The notes below the pieces were generated by a model, which made no database searches, was not told the origin of the DNA, and was given only the letters and a program-made list of their open reading frames with translations. Positions 21,340-31,589 of a DNA stretch of 64,000 nt are shown here, in pieces. Location of the stretch: contig NZ_AP019773.1 of NCBI RefSeq assembly GCF_009936175.1, positions 682,001-746,000 of the forward strand, given 5' to 3'. A program made the translations under genes and the position numbers. Positions within the stretch are counted from its first letter, which is position 1, and each line of letters begins with the position of its first letter. Source of the DNA: Bartonella quintana. Its GTDB lineage: Bacteria > Pseudomonadota > Alphaproteobacteria > Rhizobiales > Rhizobiaceae.

Positions 21340-21395
21340 GCCGGTAGTAGGTTCTCCTACTTTTTTTCGCGGAGGTTGAACCGGAAAGGATAAAC
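21340..21395 (+). promoter_or_regulatory. rpsB leader with terminator-like hairpin
   Basis: A GC-richer leader before rpsB holds a 6-pair stem (AGTAGG 21346-21351, CCTACT 21356-21361, loop TTCT) followed at once by a T run to 21367. This has the form of an intrinsic terminator placed 35 bases before the rpsB start. The sequence CGCGGAGGTTGAACCGG that follows could pair with the upstream CCGCCGG and offer an alternative fold. S2 represses its own operon in other bacteria, so a conditional attenuator is likely but unproven. Confidence 0.6.
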
Positions 21396-21396
21396 T

Positions 21397-22170
21397 ATGG
21401 CACTACCAGATTTTACTATGCACCAGCTTTTAGAAGCAGGTGTACACTTTGGTCACCAGACTCATCGCTGGAATCCGAAGATGATTCGCTATATTTATGG
21501 TCAGCGTAATAATATTCATATTATTGATCTTGCTCAAACTGTTCCACTTTTACACCAAGCACTTAAACTTGTTTCAGATACGGTTGCGCGGGGTGGTCGC
21601 ATTCTCTTTGTTGGGACTAAGCGGCAGGCATCTGACATTATTGCGGATGCAGCGAATCGTTCGGCACAATATTATGTTAATGCGCGTTGGCTCGGGGGCA
21701 TGCTGACAAACTGGAAAACAATTTCCAATTCGATACATCGTTTGCGTAAGCTTGATAAAATTCTTGCTACTGAAACACAAGGCTTTACCAAAAAAGAACG
21801 TTTAAATCTCGAACGCGATCGTGAAAAGCTTAACCGTGCGCTTGGTGGCATTAAGGATATGGGGTCTGTTCCAGATCTTATATTCATCATCGATACCAAT
21901 AAAGAAAATATTGCTATCCAAGAAGCGAAACGTCTAGGTATTCCTGTTATTGCTATTATTGATACCAATTGCAATCCTGATAACGTCGATCATCCGATTC
22001 CAGGTAATGACGATGCTTCGCGGGCAATTTCTCTTTATTGTGATCTTTTTGCCCGTGCAGCTCTTGATGGTATTGCTCGTCAGCAAGGTGCAATGGGTAT
22101 CGATTTAGGAGCTCAAGCTGATGCGCCTGTGAAACCTATTTTGGAAAATACGATTCCAGTTTCTGAATAG
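21397..22170 (+). CDS. rpsB: 30S ribosomal protein S2
   Basis: S2 binds the 30S body-head junction and is needed for S1 recruitment. The 257-residue product has the start [20 protein letters not shown] followed by [15 protein letters not shown], the [14 protein letters not shown] segment, the [12 protein letters not shown] block and the late [19 protein letters not shown] motif. The length is normal. The ATG is preceded by GGAAAGGATAA. It is the first gene of the rpsB-tsf-pyrH-frr translation group, with tsf 111 bases downstream. Confidence 0.98.
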   Translation: MALPDFTMHQLLEAGVHFGHQTHRWNPKMIRYIYGQRNNIHIIDLAQTVPLLHQALKLVSDTVARGGRILFVGTKRQASDIIADAANRSAQYYVNARWLGGMLTNWKTISNSIHRLRKLDKILATETQGFTKKERLNLERDREKLNRALGGIKDMGSVPDLIFIIDTNKENIAIQEAKRLGIPVIAIIDTNCNPDNVDHPIPGNDDASRAISLYCDLFARAALDGIARQQGAMGIDLGAQADAPVKPILENTIPVSE

Positions 22171-22281
22171 TAATTTAAAAAACGCTTACTTAGGGCACTT
22201 ATTTTCTAAAGGAGAGGTTATGGGCGTGCACAGGATTTTCTTCTTGCGCGCTTTCCCCCATTACAGAACAAAGAGGCAAAT

Positions 22282-23205
22282 ATGAGCATTACTGCTGCAC
22301 AAGTAAAAGAACTTCGAGAATTGTCAGGCGCTGGTATGATGGACTGTAAGGCAGCTCTGGCAGACACTAATGGTGACATGGAAGCTGCTGTTGATTGGCT
22401 TCGTAAAAAAGGGATAGCCAAAGCAGATAAAAAAGCTGGTCGTACGGCGGCTGAGGGACTCATTGGAATTGTATCAAAAGATACAAGCGCGGTTTTGGTT
22501 GAAATTAATTCTGAAACAGATTTTGTTGCACGTAATGACCTATTTCAAGACATTGTACGCAATGTGGCAACAGCTGCTTTGGATACACAGGGTACTGTTG
22601 AATCTGTTTCCGCATCTTTCTACCCTGGTTCTGAGAAGACTGTTGAGGCAACAATTAAAGATGCGATTAGTACAATTGGCGAAAATATGACATTTCGTCG
22701 TTCTGCTAAATTGTCTGTTAAAGATGGTGTTGTTGCTACTTATATACATAGTAAGGTGGCTGAGGGGCTTGGAAAGCTTGGTGTTTTGGTTGCTGTTGAA
22801 ACGGCTGGTAATAAGGAGGCTGCTGCTGTTTTTGGTCGGCAGGTTGCGATGCATATTGCTGCAACCAATCCATTAGCGCTAACAGCGGAGGATGTTGATA
22901 GCGGTGCTGTTGAACGTGAAAAAGCAATTTTTTCAGATCAAGCACGTCAATCAGGAAAGCCTGAAAATATCATTGAAAAAATGGTGGAAGGGCGTCTGCG
23001 TAAGTTTTTCGAAGAGGTTGTTTTGCTTTCTCAGGCTTTTGTTATGAATCCTGATATTACTGTTGAAGCAGCTTTAAAGGATGCTGAAAAATCGATTGGT
23101 GCGCCGGCAAGAATCACAGGTTTTATTCGTTTTGCACTGGGTGAAGGTGTGGAAAAAAAGGAATCTAATTTTGCTGCAGAGGTTGCGGCTGCTGCGAAAG
23201 GGTAG
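22282..23205 (+). CDS. tsf: Elongation factor Ts
   Basis: EF-Ts recycles EF-Tu by driving GDP release. The 307-residue protein has the N-terminal UBA-like domain ([33 protein letters not shown]), the core with [14 protein letters not shown] containing the TDFVARN motif that contacts EF-Tu, and the C-terminal subdomain ending in [17 protein letters not shown]. All parts are present and of the usual length. The ATG has AGAGGCAA before it. An inverted repeat lies between tsf and pyrH. Confidence 0.98.
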   Translation: MSITAAQVKELRELSGAGMMDCKAALADTNGDMEAAVDWLRKKGIAKADKKAGRTAAEGLIGIVSKDTSAVLVEINSETDFVARNDLFQDIVRNVATAALDTQGTVESVSASFYPGSEKTVEATIKDAISTIGENMTFRRSAKLSVKDGVVATYIHSKVAEGLGKLGVLVAVETAGNKEAAAVFGRQVAMHIAATNPLALTAEDVDSGAVEREKAIFSDQARQSGKPENIIEKMVEGRLRKFFEEVVLLSQAFVMNPDITVEAALKDAEKSIGAPARITGFIRFALGEGVEKKESNFAAEVAAAAKG

Positions 23206-23289
23206 CTATTGTAAAACTATTGATTAGAGATTTAAAATCGTACCATTGATTATAAAATCACTGATATAAATTAAAATGTGATTATTAAG

Positions 23290-23317
23290 AGGGCGTCACA
23301 TAATAAAGTGGTGCCCT
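23290..23317 (+). terminator. Hairpin between tsf and pyrH
   Basis: An inverted repeat AGGGCGTCAC (23290-23299) with GTGGTGCCCT (23308-23317) forms 10 pairs including two G-U, with an 8-base loop. It has no T run after it, so it is a weak terminator at best and may be an mRNA processing or stability element at the end of the rpsB-tsf message. Confidence 0.4.
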
Positions 23318-23333
23318 TAGTGGTGTCGAAAGC

Positions 23334-23353
23334 AAAAAGTAAATGTACTTTTT
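23334..23353 (+). promoter_or_regulatory. Hairpin directly before the pyrH ribosome binding site
   Basis: A perfect 8-pair stem AAAAAGTA/TACTTTTT with loop AATG ends one base before GGGAG, the pyrH Shine-Dalgarno sequence. It could affect ribosome access or mark a 5' end. It is AT-rich, so its stability is low. Confidence 0.35.
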
Positions 23354-23365
23354 GGGAGATTATCA

Positions 23366-24085
23366 ATGACATTAGCGGTTCAGTATAAACGTATTCTTTT
23401 AAAGGTTTCTGGTGAAGCCCTTATGGGGGGGCAGAGCTTTGGAATTGATGTTTTTGTTGCAGACCGTATCGCTACTGATATTGCTGAAGTGCGAGCAATG
23501 GGGGTAGAGGTTGCTATCGTTATAGGTGGGGGCAATATTTTTCGTGGAGTCGCCGTTGCTTCTCATGGTGGGGATCGTGTGACAGGGGATCATATGGGAA
23601 TGCTTGCAACTGCTATTAATTCGTTAGCGTTGCGAACATCATTGACAAAATTAGGGGTTGAAACGGTTGTATTGTCTGCGGTTGCTATGCCACAAATTTG
23701 TGAGAGTTTTTCACAGCGTAAAGCAATAGGTTATATGAATCAAGGAAAGGTCGTTATTTTTGCAGGCGGTACTGGTAATCCATTTTTTACCACTGATTCT
23801 GCTGCTACTTTACGTGCAGCAGAAATTGGTGCAGATGTTCTCCTGAAAGGAACACAAGTAGATGGTATTTATTCTGCAGATCCAAAGATAGATCCTACGG
23901 CTAAGCGTTTTGATCAATTAACACATGTCGAGATTTTGCAATGGGGGTTATCTGTTATGGATACAACAGCGGTCACTTTAGCGCGCGAGAACAATGTACC
24001 GATCATTGTATACTCTATTCATGAAAAAGGCGGTTTGGCTAAGGTATTGAATGGAACAGGACGGTTTACAATGGTATCGGAATGA
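23366..24085 (+). CDS. pyrH: Uridylate kinase (UMP kinase)
   Basis: PyrH phosphorylates UMP to UDP, the step feeding UTP and CTP synthesis. The 239-residue bacterial-type enzyme (amino acid kinase fold) shows [46 protein letters not shown], the [16 protein letters not shown] motif and a late [18 protein letters not shown] segment. Length and motifs are complete. The ATG follows GGGAG. frr starts 37 bases after its stop, so the two are probably cotranscribed. Confidence 0.98.
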   Translation: MTLAVQYKRILLKVSGEALMGGQSFGIDVFVADRIATDIAEVRAMGVEVAIVIGGGNIFRGVAVASHGGDRVTGDHMGMLATAINSLALRTSLTKLGVETVVLSAVAMPQICESFSQRKAIGYMNQGKVVIFAGGTGNPFFTTDSAATLRAAEIGADVLLKGTQVDGIYSADPKIDPTAKRFDQLTHVEILQWGLSVMDTTAVTLARENNVPIIVYSIHEKGGLAKVLNGTGRFTMVSE

Positions 24086-24122
24086 AGGTAATCTTCAAGG
24101 CGTAATTATAGGAGACAGAAAT

Positions 24123-24683
24123 ATGAATGTTCTATCGATTATGGATGATCTGAAGCGTCGCATGGATGGTGCTATTTCGGCTTTTCAACATGAATTGGGT
24201 GGCTTGCGGACTGGACGAGCATCAGCCAGTTTATTAGAGCCATTGACACTTGAGGCTTATGGTTCTGTTGTACATATCAATCAGGTTGCAAATATTTCTG
24301 TTCCGGAACCGCGGATGCTTTCAGTATCCGTGTGGGATAAAACGATGGTAGGTGCTGTGGAGCGTGCTATTCGTGATTCTGGCCTTGGTTTAAATCCTAT
24401 CACTGACGGTGTGAATTTGCGTATTCCATTACCTGAATTGAATGAAGAACGACGTAAAGAACTCGTAAAAATTGCCCATCAATATGCAGAGCAAGCGCGT
24501 GTCGCTACTCGTCATGTTCGTCGGGATGGCATGGATAACTTGAAGAAGTTAGAAAAAGAAGGTGAAATTAGTCAAGATGAAGCACATGGTTTGTCCGAGA
24601 AAGTTCAAAAACTTACGGATGAAACTATTGCTAATATTGATAAGATTTTAGCTGTGAAAGAATCCGAAATTATGCATGTTTAA
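24123..24683 (+). CDS. frr: Ribosome recycling factor
   Basis: RRF, with EF-G, splits post-termination ribosomes. The 186-residue product has the typical [17 protein letters not shown] segment, [17 protein letters not shown], the SDLGLNP-like loop ([12 protein letters not shown]) and the C-terminal helix with [19 protein letters not shown] and [11 protein letters not shown]. The start at 24123 has AGGAGA upstream and gives the normal length; an open frame extends further 5' into pyrH but is not needed. In related genomes uppS follows; here it does not. Confidence 0.98.
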   Translation: MNVLSIMDDLKRRMDGAISAFQHELGGLRTGRASASLLEPLTLEAYGSVVHINQVANISVPEPRMLSVSVWDKTMVGAVERAIRDSGLGLNPITDGVNLRIPLPELNEERRKELVKIAHQYAEQARVATRHVRRDGMDNLKKLEKEGEISQDEAHGLSEKVQKLTDETIANIDKILAVKESEIMHV

Positions 24684-25395
24684 GGTGATTTCGTTATCAG
24701 AAAAATACTATATCCGTATCGTGTAAGATTGTTCTTATGGAGAGAAGGATGGGTGAAGTGTGCTATTGATAACACGGTATGAAACAAGAAGAGGAGCATT
24801 TTGTCGCATTCTATACTGTGTAAGCAAGATTCATTTGCAATGCCGGATGTTTGTTGAATCTTTTTTATTTATGAAGTTATTGCTAGAGCAAATTAACGGG
24901 ATAATGAAAGTTTTTTCTCACTGTAGTTTTTGTGGAGTCGCATGATAAAGTACTTTCTTATTGAAGGTTTCGAATATTCCACGGCAAATGCTTTTCATTA
25001 TGAAGGATGTAGTAGGATATAGGATAGGCCAAACGATTGTTGTTTTGCGTAGCACGTTTGTGATGTTTTTTAATTTTTGAGCAGATGATTGATAGTTTGC
25101 TAGAAAAATACTTTAATAGCAAATAAATACCAGATTTAAACTTCATAATTCGCACGGAGAGTAAATGGCAGTTTTCTCATTTTTATGGTCAGTGATATAG
25201 TGGGGAAAGGTATTTTAGGATTAATCTTGATGTGTAAGTTTTTGAATTCTTTTTTGCTGATTATTGATCTTATGAACGCCATTTTGGTATAGTGAATTAC
25301 TTATGGTAAATTATCGGTAAAGTTTGCAAGAATGTAAATGTAAAAATGCTGTGGAGCAAAGCTTTTTTCTTGCAGAGGTTTTTGATTTGGGTGTT
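24684..25395 (+). other. Gap between frr and cdsA where uppS is expected
   Basis: About 710 bases hold no credible gene. In Brucella and many relatives, uppS (undecaprenyl diphosphate synthase) lies here. None of its motifs (MDGNGRWA, the GH...G segment) could be read in any frame on the + strand, and the short open frames near 24760-24945 and on the minus strand near 24958-25155 have no family character. AT content rises compared with the flanks. Confidence 0.6.
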
Positions 25396-26214
25396 GTGTT
25401 GTCTAATCTTATTTCTCGTATTCTGACGGCTTTTGTTTTTGGTATTATTGCTTTGTGTTTAACATGGATTGGGGGGACTTTATTTTTTTTATTTGTGTGG
25501 ATCATTGGCGGTTTTATTCTTTACGAATGGATTAGTATTACGAAAGAAAAGTGGCATGTTTCACAAAAAATATTAGCAAGTATTTTTTATTTGGTTTTTG
25601 GCTCTTTTTTAGTCTCGGATGTGTCTGCTTCACTAATCTTTTGTATTTTGATAGCTTTGGCAGCATTGTTGGCTATTGGCCCTATGAGAAAGAATGTTTG
25701 GGTTTTTTCTGGTTTTTTATACGTATCTTTTCCGGTTGTGGCTTTATGCTTTTTACGGGGGCATGAGACATTAGGATTCTGGGCTGTTATTTTCTTATTT
25801 ACGATAGTGTGGGGGACAGATATTGCTGGATATTTTAGCGGACGTGCGTGTGGTGGTCCTAAATTAGCACCACAATTTTCCCCTAACAAAACATGGGCGG
25901 GGGCAATTGGTGGTACGTTGGTCGGAGTTTTTAGCGGTACATTGGTTGCTTTTCGATTTTTTGACATAAATTTAGCAGTTTTTTTTGTACCATTGCTTGC
26001 TTTTGTTTTATCTATTGTTTCGCAAATGAGTGATTTGGGGCAATCATGGCTAAAAAGACAATTTTCTGTTAAAGATTCTAGTTCTTTATTGCCTGGACAC
26101 GGTGGATTTATGGACCGTATTGATGGGTTGGTGGGGGCTACTTTTCTTCTTTATTTAATAGGTTCATTTATGTCTAATATGGATACACCTTTTAATCTTT
26201 TTCGTATGATTTAA
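25396..26214 (+). CDS. cdsA: Phosphatidate cytidylyltransferase
   Basis: CdsA makes CDP-diacylglycerol from phosphatidate and CTP in the inner membrane, the branch point to all major phospholipids. The product has about eight hydrophobic segments and the C-terminal signature QFSVKDSSSLLPGHGGFMDR with the Asp pair needed for metal binding; WGTDIAGYFSGRACGGPKLAP is the mid-protein motif. The start is uncertain as no ATG is available. The adjacent GTG (25396) and TTG (25399) give (M)LSNLISRILTA, matching homologues; an earlier TTG at 25324 would add 24 residues. rseP begins 13 bases after the stop. Confidence 0.95.
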   Translation: MLSNLISRILTAFVFGIIALCLTWIGGTLFFLFVWIIGGFILYEWISITKEKWHVSQKILASIFYLVFGSFLVSDVSASLIFCILIALAALLAIGPMRKNVWVFSGFLYVSFPVVALCFLRGHETLGFWAVIFLFTIVWGTDIAGYFSGRACGGPKLAPQFSPNKTWAGAIGGTLVGVFSGTLVAFRFFDINLAVFFVPLLAFVLSIVSQMSDLGQSWLKRQFSVKDSSSLLPGHGGFMDRIDGLVGATFLLYLIGSFMSNMDTPFNLFRMI

Positions 26215-26227
26215 TGGAGAAGATATC

Positions 26228-27376
26228 TTGGATTTTTTAAATCATATAATTGCTTTGGGCGATTTGCTTTTGAGAAGTTTGAGTGTTCTTTTCGTCGTTA
26301 TGATTATCATTTTTATCCATGAGGCTGGGCATTATCTTGTTGGGCGATGGTGCGGCATTAAAGCATCGGTTTTTTCGCTTGGGTTTGGACCACAAATAGT
26401 GGGTTACACAGATAGGCATGGCACACAGTGGCGCTTAGCACTTATTCCTTTAGGAGGGTATGTAAAGTTTATTGGAGATGAAGAAGCGGTGAATGTACCT
26501 TCATCCCAATCACTTCCAGTTGTTGATGGTTCCTTTGCCAGTGCACATGCTTGGAAAAAAGCAATAACTGTTTTTGCTGGTCCCTTATTCAACGCTCTTT
26601 TTACTGTTGTTATTTTAACCTTTTTTTTCTTTATGTATGGCAGGGTAGTCATTGAACCAGTTATTGGTTCTTTGGTAAAAGATTCTCCTGCTGTTCAAGC
26701 TGGTTTAGGATTAGGCGATCGTTTTATTGAAATGGATGGTCGACGGGTTGAAAGTTTTGAGGATTTGAGAAATTATGTGAAATTTCATGGCGGAGATCCT
26801 ATAGAATTTAAAATGGAACGCATGGGGCAGGTATTTACGACTGTGATTACACCAAAAGTGAGTGAGCGAGATGATGGATTTGGTAATCGGGTTCAAAGTG
26901 GAGTGATAGGTGTCGGTGTTCCTGTTGATCCAGAGAATCCTCAGCGTTTAGATCAAGCTTATCTAAAACATGTTCACTACAGTTTTAGCAAAGCTGTAAG
27001 AGAAGCATCAGATCGTTCCGCGTTTATTGCTAGCCAAACAATTTTTTTTATAAGTCGTTTAATAAGGGGAAAAGAAGATCATTGTCAGTTAAGTGGTCCT
27101 TCTAAGACGGTTAAGATTGCTTGGCAAGTAAGTGAAACAGGTTTTATCTCTTTGTTGAATTTTACTGCTTTTCTTTCGATAGGTGTTGGACTTATTAATC
27201 TTTTTCCAATTCCTCCACTTGATGGTGGGCATTTGTTGTTTCATGTGGTTGAAATCATTGCTGGGAAGCCAATATCAGCTAAAATCCGAGAAATTATTTT
27301 TCGCTTAGGTTTCTTCATTTTCCTCCTATTTATGATTTTTGCGTTCTTTAATGATTATTTTTGTTGGTTTAGCTAA
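26228..27376 (+). CDS. rseP: Site-2 type intramembrane zinc metalloprotease RseP
   Basis: RseP cleaves membrane-embedded substrates, such as anti-sigma factors and signal peptide remnants, within the inner membrane. The 382-residue protein has HEAGH at 31-35 in the first membrane helix, one PDZ domain around residues 145-215 (PVIGSLVKDSPAVQAGLGLGDRF, described by its ends), and the LDG motif at 331-333 (PPLDGGHLLF) in the third helix, which supplies the third zinc ligand. The start is TTG with GGAGAAG upstream. The usual neighbour dxr is absent here. bamA follows after 212 bases. Confidence 0.97.
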   Translation: MDFLNHIIALGDLLLRSLSVLFVVMIIIFIHEAGHYLVGRWCGIKASVFSLGFGPQIVGYTDRHGTQWRLALIPLGGYVKFIGDEEAVNVPSSQSLPVVDGSFASAHAWKKAITVFAGPLFNALFTVVILTFFFFMYGRVVIEPVIGSLVKDSPAVQAGLGLGDRFIEMDGRRVESFEDLRNYVKFHGGDPIEFKMERMGQVFTTVITPKVSERDDGFGNRVQSGVIGVGVPVDPENPQRLDQAYLKHVHYSFSKAVREASDRSAFIASQTIFFISRLIRGKEDHCQLSGPSKTVKIAWQVSETGFISLLNFTAFLSIGVGLINLFPIPPLDGGHLLFHVVEIIAGKPISAKIREIIFRLGFFIFLLFMIFAFFNDYFCWFS

Positions 27377-27588
27377 TTAAATTATGGAAAACATTTTACA
27401 AATTAGGTAATAGTAAAAAATATAAATTAAAAGTCGTTTACCATATCCACAAAATATTGTGGCATCGTGCGCTATAATTAGTATTAGTATAAGGGGTGGA
27501 AAGTCTCGCTGTGAATTAAGAGAATTGTTATGGCAGTTAGCTTTTTGAGACATCGTGTTCAGGGAATAAAATAAGGTAAAAAAAGCCA

Positions 27589-29985
27589 ATGACTACGAAT
27601 TCAAGGTTTTTAAATACAGCATCTGCGTTGGTATTGGGTATGGGGGTGATTGCTCCAACAACAGCTTTTATGTCAATTGCGATGGTTGGAGAAGTGCAAG
27701 CATCTGTGGTTCGTTCTATTGAGGTTCGCGGAAATAAATTTGTAAGCGCTCAGGCAATTCGAGACAATATAGGCATTAAAGTTGGAAAAAGTTTTTCCAG
27801 TGGTGATATCGATTTTGCGGTAAAGCGTCTTTTTGGATTAGGTTTATTTTATGATGTTAAAATAAACCAAGTAGGCGATAAGCTGGTTGTACTGGTCAAA
27901 GAATATGAGATAGTCAATCAGGTGTTATTTCAGGGAAATAAATCTCTTAAAGATCCTGATCTTAAACGGTTTATTTCTTTAAAACCGAATGAGTCTTTTA
28001 ATTCTGCTAAGCTTTCGGCTGATGTTAATGTGATTTGTGAGGCTTATAAAACTGTTGGTCGTAATAATGTTGCTGTTACAGTTCAAACCATTAACCTGGG
28101 AAAGGGGCGCGTAAATGTGGTCTTTAATATTGTTGAAGGCCGGAAGACCAAGATTAGCAATATCACTTTTAAAGGGAATAATGCTTTTAGAAGCAGCCGT
28201 TTGCGTGATGTAATTTCAACAAAGCCTTCAGGAATGCTCTCGTTGTTGTTGAGAGGTGATGTTTATAGTGAAGAACGTTTGGCTGCTGATGAAGAGGCGC
28301 TACGTCGCTTTTATTATAATCATGGTTATGCAGATTTTCGTGTTATTTCTTCTAAAGCAGTTTTTGATGAAGCCCGTAATGCATATAAAATTGATTTCGT
28401 TCTCGATGAGGGCATGCGCTATAAAATTGCTGATGTCCAAGTCGAAAGTGATATCGATGGGATTGATGTTCACTCTATGAAAGGAATACTTAAAACCCGT
28501 CCAGGTGATGTTTATAATGCAGAAAATATTGAACAGTCTGTTGCCATTATTAATAATAAGGCTGCTGATTCTGGATATGCTTTTGCTAAAGTTGAGCCAC
28601 GGGGAAATCGTGATTTGGCAAATCATACAATTTCGATTTTGTATAACATTGAACAAGGTCCACGGGCTTATGTTCAGCGTATTGAAATACGTGGTAATGA
28701 AAAGACACGTGACTATATCATTCGTCGTGAGATCGATTTAAATGAAGGGGATGCTTATAATCAGACCTTAGTGCAGCGAGCAAAACGTCGTCTAGAGAGT
28801 TTAGGCTTTTTTAAAGCTGTTAATATTTCAATGGTTCCAACAGATCAGTCTGACCAGATTATCTTGGTTATAGATGTAGTTGAAGCCCCGACAGGAGATC
28901 TTTCTTTTTCTGGAGGTTATACAACGGGTGGTACAAGCCCTGGTATGTCACTTGAGGTATCTGTTACCGAGCGTAATCTTGGAGGACGAGGTCAGTATGT
29001 TCGTTTAGGCTTGGGTGCTGGGCAAGAAAAATCTCGTAATTACAATTTAGCGTTTGTTGATCCTTATTTCTTGGGTTACCATTTATCTGCTGGTGTTGAT
29101 ATTTTTCGCAGTACTTATCGTGCTGACAAAGCATATGATGTACGGCAGACGGGTGGGGCACTTCGATTTGGGCTGCCTATTAATGATCAGTTATCTGCTA
29201 ATTTATCTTATTCTTATGTACAGGAAGAATATGATTTTGGTGAAGATTATGACTTTACCAAACCGAGTGATCTGCAAAAATTATACGAGAAATATTCTGG
29301 TGCGATTGTTCAAGCGGCTCGACATAGCCCTTGGAAGCGTTCATCAATTAGTTATGGTTTAACTTATAATACTATTGATGATATGAAAAATCCACATAAT
29401 GGATGGTATATGCGTGTTCTTCAAGAATATGCAGGACTTGGTGGGAATGCGAAATTCTTGAAGACAACGGGTAAAGCGATGATGTACAAGACGCTTTCTG
29501 ATCAGATGGATCTTGTCGGTTTACTCTCGTTTGGTGCTGGCTATATCCACGAAATAGGCCGAGAGGGTGTTCGTATCTTCGATATGTTTAAAGTAAATTC
29601 TGATATGATCCGTGGATTTAAATACAACGGAATAGGTCCACGTCAAGTTTCCAATAAAGGTGAAGTTTATTTCTTAGGGGGAACAACATATATGAATGCG
29701 ACTGCTGAATTACAGTTTCCTATACCTGTTGTGCCTGAAGGATTAGGATTTCGCGGTGCGTTATTTGCCGATGTTGCAACGCTCTATGGCAATAATTATA
29801 AACCTACTTTGCAAGGTGAAATGCCTGTTACAAATCTTAAAAGTGCATGGCGTTCGTCTGCAGGTGTTAGTTTGATGTGGGATTCGCCATTTGGTCCGTT
29901 GCGTTTTGATTATGCTTGGCCAATAACAAAGCAGGAAGGTGATCGTTTGCAGCAATTGAACTTTGGTATTTCTACGAAATTCTGA
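27589..29985 (+). CDS. bamA: Outer membrane protein assembly factor BamA
   Basis: BamA is the Omp85 core of the machine that folds beta-barrel proteins into the outer membrane. The 798-residue protein has a signal peptide (about 1-38, ending MVGEVQAS), five POTRA repeats (from VVRSIEVRGNKFVSAQAIRD through about residue 430) and a C-terminal 16-strand barrel with the VRGF-like motif MIRGFKYNGIGPR and a final strand ending in phenylalanine (LNFGISTKF). All parts are present. It lies in the conserved rseP-bamA-lpxD order. The ATG has only a weak ribosome binding site (AAAAAAGCC). Confidence 0.98.
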   Translation: MTTNSRFLNTASALVLGMGVIAPTTAFMSIAMVGEVQASVVRSIEVRGNKFVSAQAIRDNIGIKVGKSFSSGDIDFAVKRLFGLGLFYDVKINQVGDKLVVLVKEYEIVNQVLFQGNKSLKDPDLKRFISLKPNESFNSAKLSADVNVICEAYKTVGRNNVAVTVQTINLGKGRVNVVFNIVEGRKTKISNITFKGNNAFRSSRLRDVISTKPSGMLSLLLRGDVYSEERLAADEEALRRFYYNHGYADFRVISSKAVFDEARNAYKIDFVLDEGMRYKIADVQVESDIDGIDVHSMKGILKTRPGDVYNAENIEQSVAIINNKAADSGYAFAKVEPRGNRDLANHTISILYNIEQGPRAYVQRIEIRGNEKTRDYIIRREIDLNEGDAYNQTLVQRAKRRLESLGFFKAVNISMVPTDQSDQIILVIDVVEAPTGDLSFSGGYTTGGTSPGMSLEVSVTERNLGGRGQYVRLGLGAGQEKSRNYNLAFVDPYFLGYHLSAGVDIFRSTYRADKAYDVRQTGGALRFGLPINDQLSANLSYSYVQEEYDFGEDYDFTKPSDLQKLYEKYSGAIVQAARHSPWKRSSISYGLTYNTIDDMKNPHNGWYMRVLQEYAGLGGNAKFLKTTGKAMMYKTLSDQMDLVGLLSFGAGYIHEIGREGVRIFDMFKVNSDMIRGFKYNGIGPRQVSNKGEVYFLGGTTYMNATAELQFPIPVVPEGLGFRGALFADVATLYGNNYKPTLQGEMPVTNLKSAWRSSAGVSLMWDSPFGPLRFDYAWPITKQEGDRLQQLNFGISTKF

Positions 29986-30051
29986 TTTGAATTTTCTTTA
30001 GAAGGGAAAATTTTAAAGAGAATGGGGTAGGCTGGGAGAGAAAGTGTTTTG

Positions 30052-31098
30052 ATGGCGGATACATTTTTTTTTACGCCGTCCCGGCGATTGACAGTTGCTA
30101 ATGTTGCGGAATTGACAGGTGCAAAACTTCTTAATCCAGAGTTTTCTAACATAGTTATAAGCACTCTTTCTTCACTTGAGGGTGCTGGCGAAGGTTCTCT
30201 TGTGTTTGTGGAGCATCGGAAGTTTTCTGATGCTTTATTAGGAAGTTCTGCTGTTGCTGTTTTTTGTACGAATGAAATCGTTTTTAAAGTTCCTGAATCT
30301 ATGGCAATTTTGGTGACGTCCACACCGCAGCGTGATTTTGCCCAGATTGGCCGCATCTTATTTCCTGATTCTGTTAAACCGATGCCTTGGTTTGGACAGA
30401 GAGAGATTTCTCCGTATGCCCATATTCATCCAAGTGCTAAGTTTGGACATGATGTATGTATTGAAGCGGGAGCTGTTATCGGTAAAAATGTTGAGATTGG
30501 TTCAGGATCTCTTATTTCATCTACTGCTGTTATCGGTGAAAATTGCCGTATTGGGCGTGACTGCTATATTGCTCCCAAGGTAACAGTCCAGTATTCTTTG
30601 ATAGGTGACAGAGTTTACCTTTATCCTGGTACTTGCATTGGGCAAGATGGTTTTGGTTATGTTGGTGGTGCTTCTGGAATTGAGAAAGTTCCACAACTTG
30701 GTCGTGTTATTATCAAGGATGGTGTGGAAATTGGTGCGAATACAACAATTGATCGTGGAACATTTGAGGACACTATTATTGGTGAAGGAAGCAAAATTGA
30801 TAATTTAGTGCAGATTGCCCACAATGTGAAGATTGGTCGCTATTGCCTTATTGCTGCTCAATGTGGAATTGCTGGAAGTACATCCATAGGTGATATGTCT
30901 CAGCTTGGTGGGAGCGTTGGGGTAGCAGATCACATCGTAATAGGTAAATGTGTTCAGATTGCTGCTGGAAGTGGTGTTATGAATGATATTCCAGATGGTG
31001 AAAAATGGGGAGGAAGTCCAGCGCGACCGTTTAAACAGTGGTTCCGTGAAGTAGCGGCGTTGCGTAATATTGGCAAAGTGAAAAAGGAGAAACGCTAG
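30052..31098 (+). CDS. lpxD: UDP-3-O-acylglucosamine N-acyltransferase
   Basis: LpxD adds the second (N-linked) 3-hydroxyacyl chain to UDP-GlcN in lipid A synthesis. The 348-residue protein has an N-terminal uridine-binding domain (about 1-105, with [15 protein letters not shown]) and a left-handed beta-helix of hexapeptide repeats from about 110 ([20 protein letters not shown]). The catalytic His is in [12 protein letters not shown]. The C-terminal helix ends in KVKKEKR. The ATG at 30052 is used (a TTG lies one codon upstream). fabZ begins 2 bases after the stop codon. Confidence 0.97.
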   Translation: MADTFFFTPSRRLTVANVAELTGAKLLNPEFSNIVISTLSSLEGAGEGSLVFVEHRKFSDALLGSSAVAVFCTNEIVFKVPESMAILVTSTPQRDFAQIGRILFPDSVKPMPWFGQREISPYAHIHPSAKFGHDVCIEAGAVIGKNVEIGSGSLISSTAVIGENCRIGRDCYIAPKVTVQYSLIGDRVYLYPGTCIGQDGFGYVGGASGIEKVPQLGRVIIKDGVEIGANTTIDRGTFEDTIIGEGSKIDNLVQIAHNVKIGRYCLIAAQCGIAGSTSIGDMSQLGGSVGVADHIVIGKCVQIAAGSGVMNDIPDGEKWGGSPARPFKQWFREVAALRNIGKVKKEKR

Positions 31099-31099
31099 T

Positions 31100-31567
31100 A
31101 TGATCAACACTGAAGGAACGAAAAGTTTAGAGGCTGTAGATATTGAAGAATTGCTTTCAATATTACCACATCGTTATCCATTTTTATTGATTGATCGGAT
31201 AGTTGAAATTGATGGTGAACAACAAGCTATTGGTATTAAAAATATAACCATTAATGAGCCGCATTTTATGGGACATTTTCCCGCAAAGCCAGTTATGCCT
31301 GGGGTTTTGATTTTAGAAGCTATGGCACAAACAGCGGGAGCAATTTCACTTTTAAGGTTAGGTAATAAGCAGACAAATTTGGTTTACCTTATGACTGTTG
31401 ATAATGCGAAATTTCGTAAGCCAGTTATACCTGGTGATCAGTTAAAGATTCATGTTCGGCTTTTAAAAAAGAGGTCTGGCATGAGACGTTTTTCGTGTGT
31501 TGCAGAAGTAGAGGGTGTCCGGGTCGCTGAAGCGGAAATTGCTGCGATGATTATCGAAGCAGAGTAA
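31100..31567 (+). CDS. fabZ: 3-hydroxyacyl-[acyl-carrier-protein] dehydratase FabZ
   Basis: FabZ dehydrates 3-hydroxyacyl-ACP in fatty acid elongation and competes with LpxA/LpxD for the same pool, which is why it sits in the lipid A operon. The 155-residue hotdog-fold protein has the catalytic His in [13 protein letters not shown] and the catalytic Glu in [14 protein letters not shown]. The [12 protein letters not shown] loop is intact. Its start overlaps the lpxD end region with one base between stop and ATG, implying translational coupling. lpxA follows after 22 bases. Confidence 0.98.
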   Translation: MINTEGTKSLEAVDIEELLSILPHRYPFLLIDRIVEIDGEQQAIGIKNITINEPHFMGHFPAKPVMPGVLILEAMAQTAGAISLLRLGNKQTNLVYLMTVDNAKFRKPVIPGDQLKIHVRLLKKRSGMRRFSCVAEVEGVRVAEAEIAAMIIEAE

Positions 31568-31589
31568 ACGATATCATAGGAATTTAAAA

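Noticed and set aside
24760..24945. 61-codon + frame in the frr-cdsA gap considered as an uppS remnant
   Set aside because: No UppS motif and no similarity to any part of the family could be seen.
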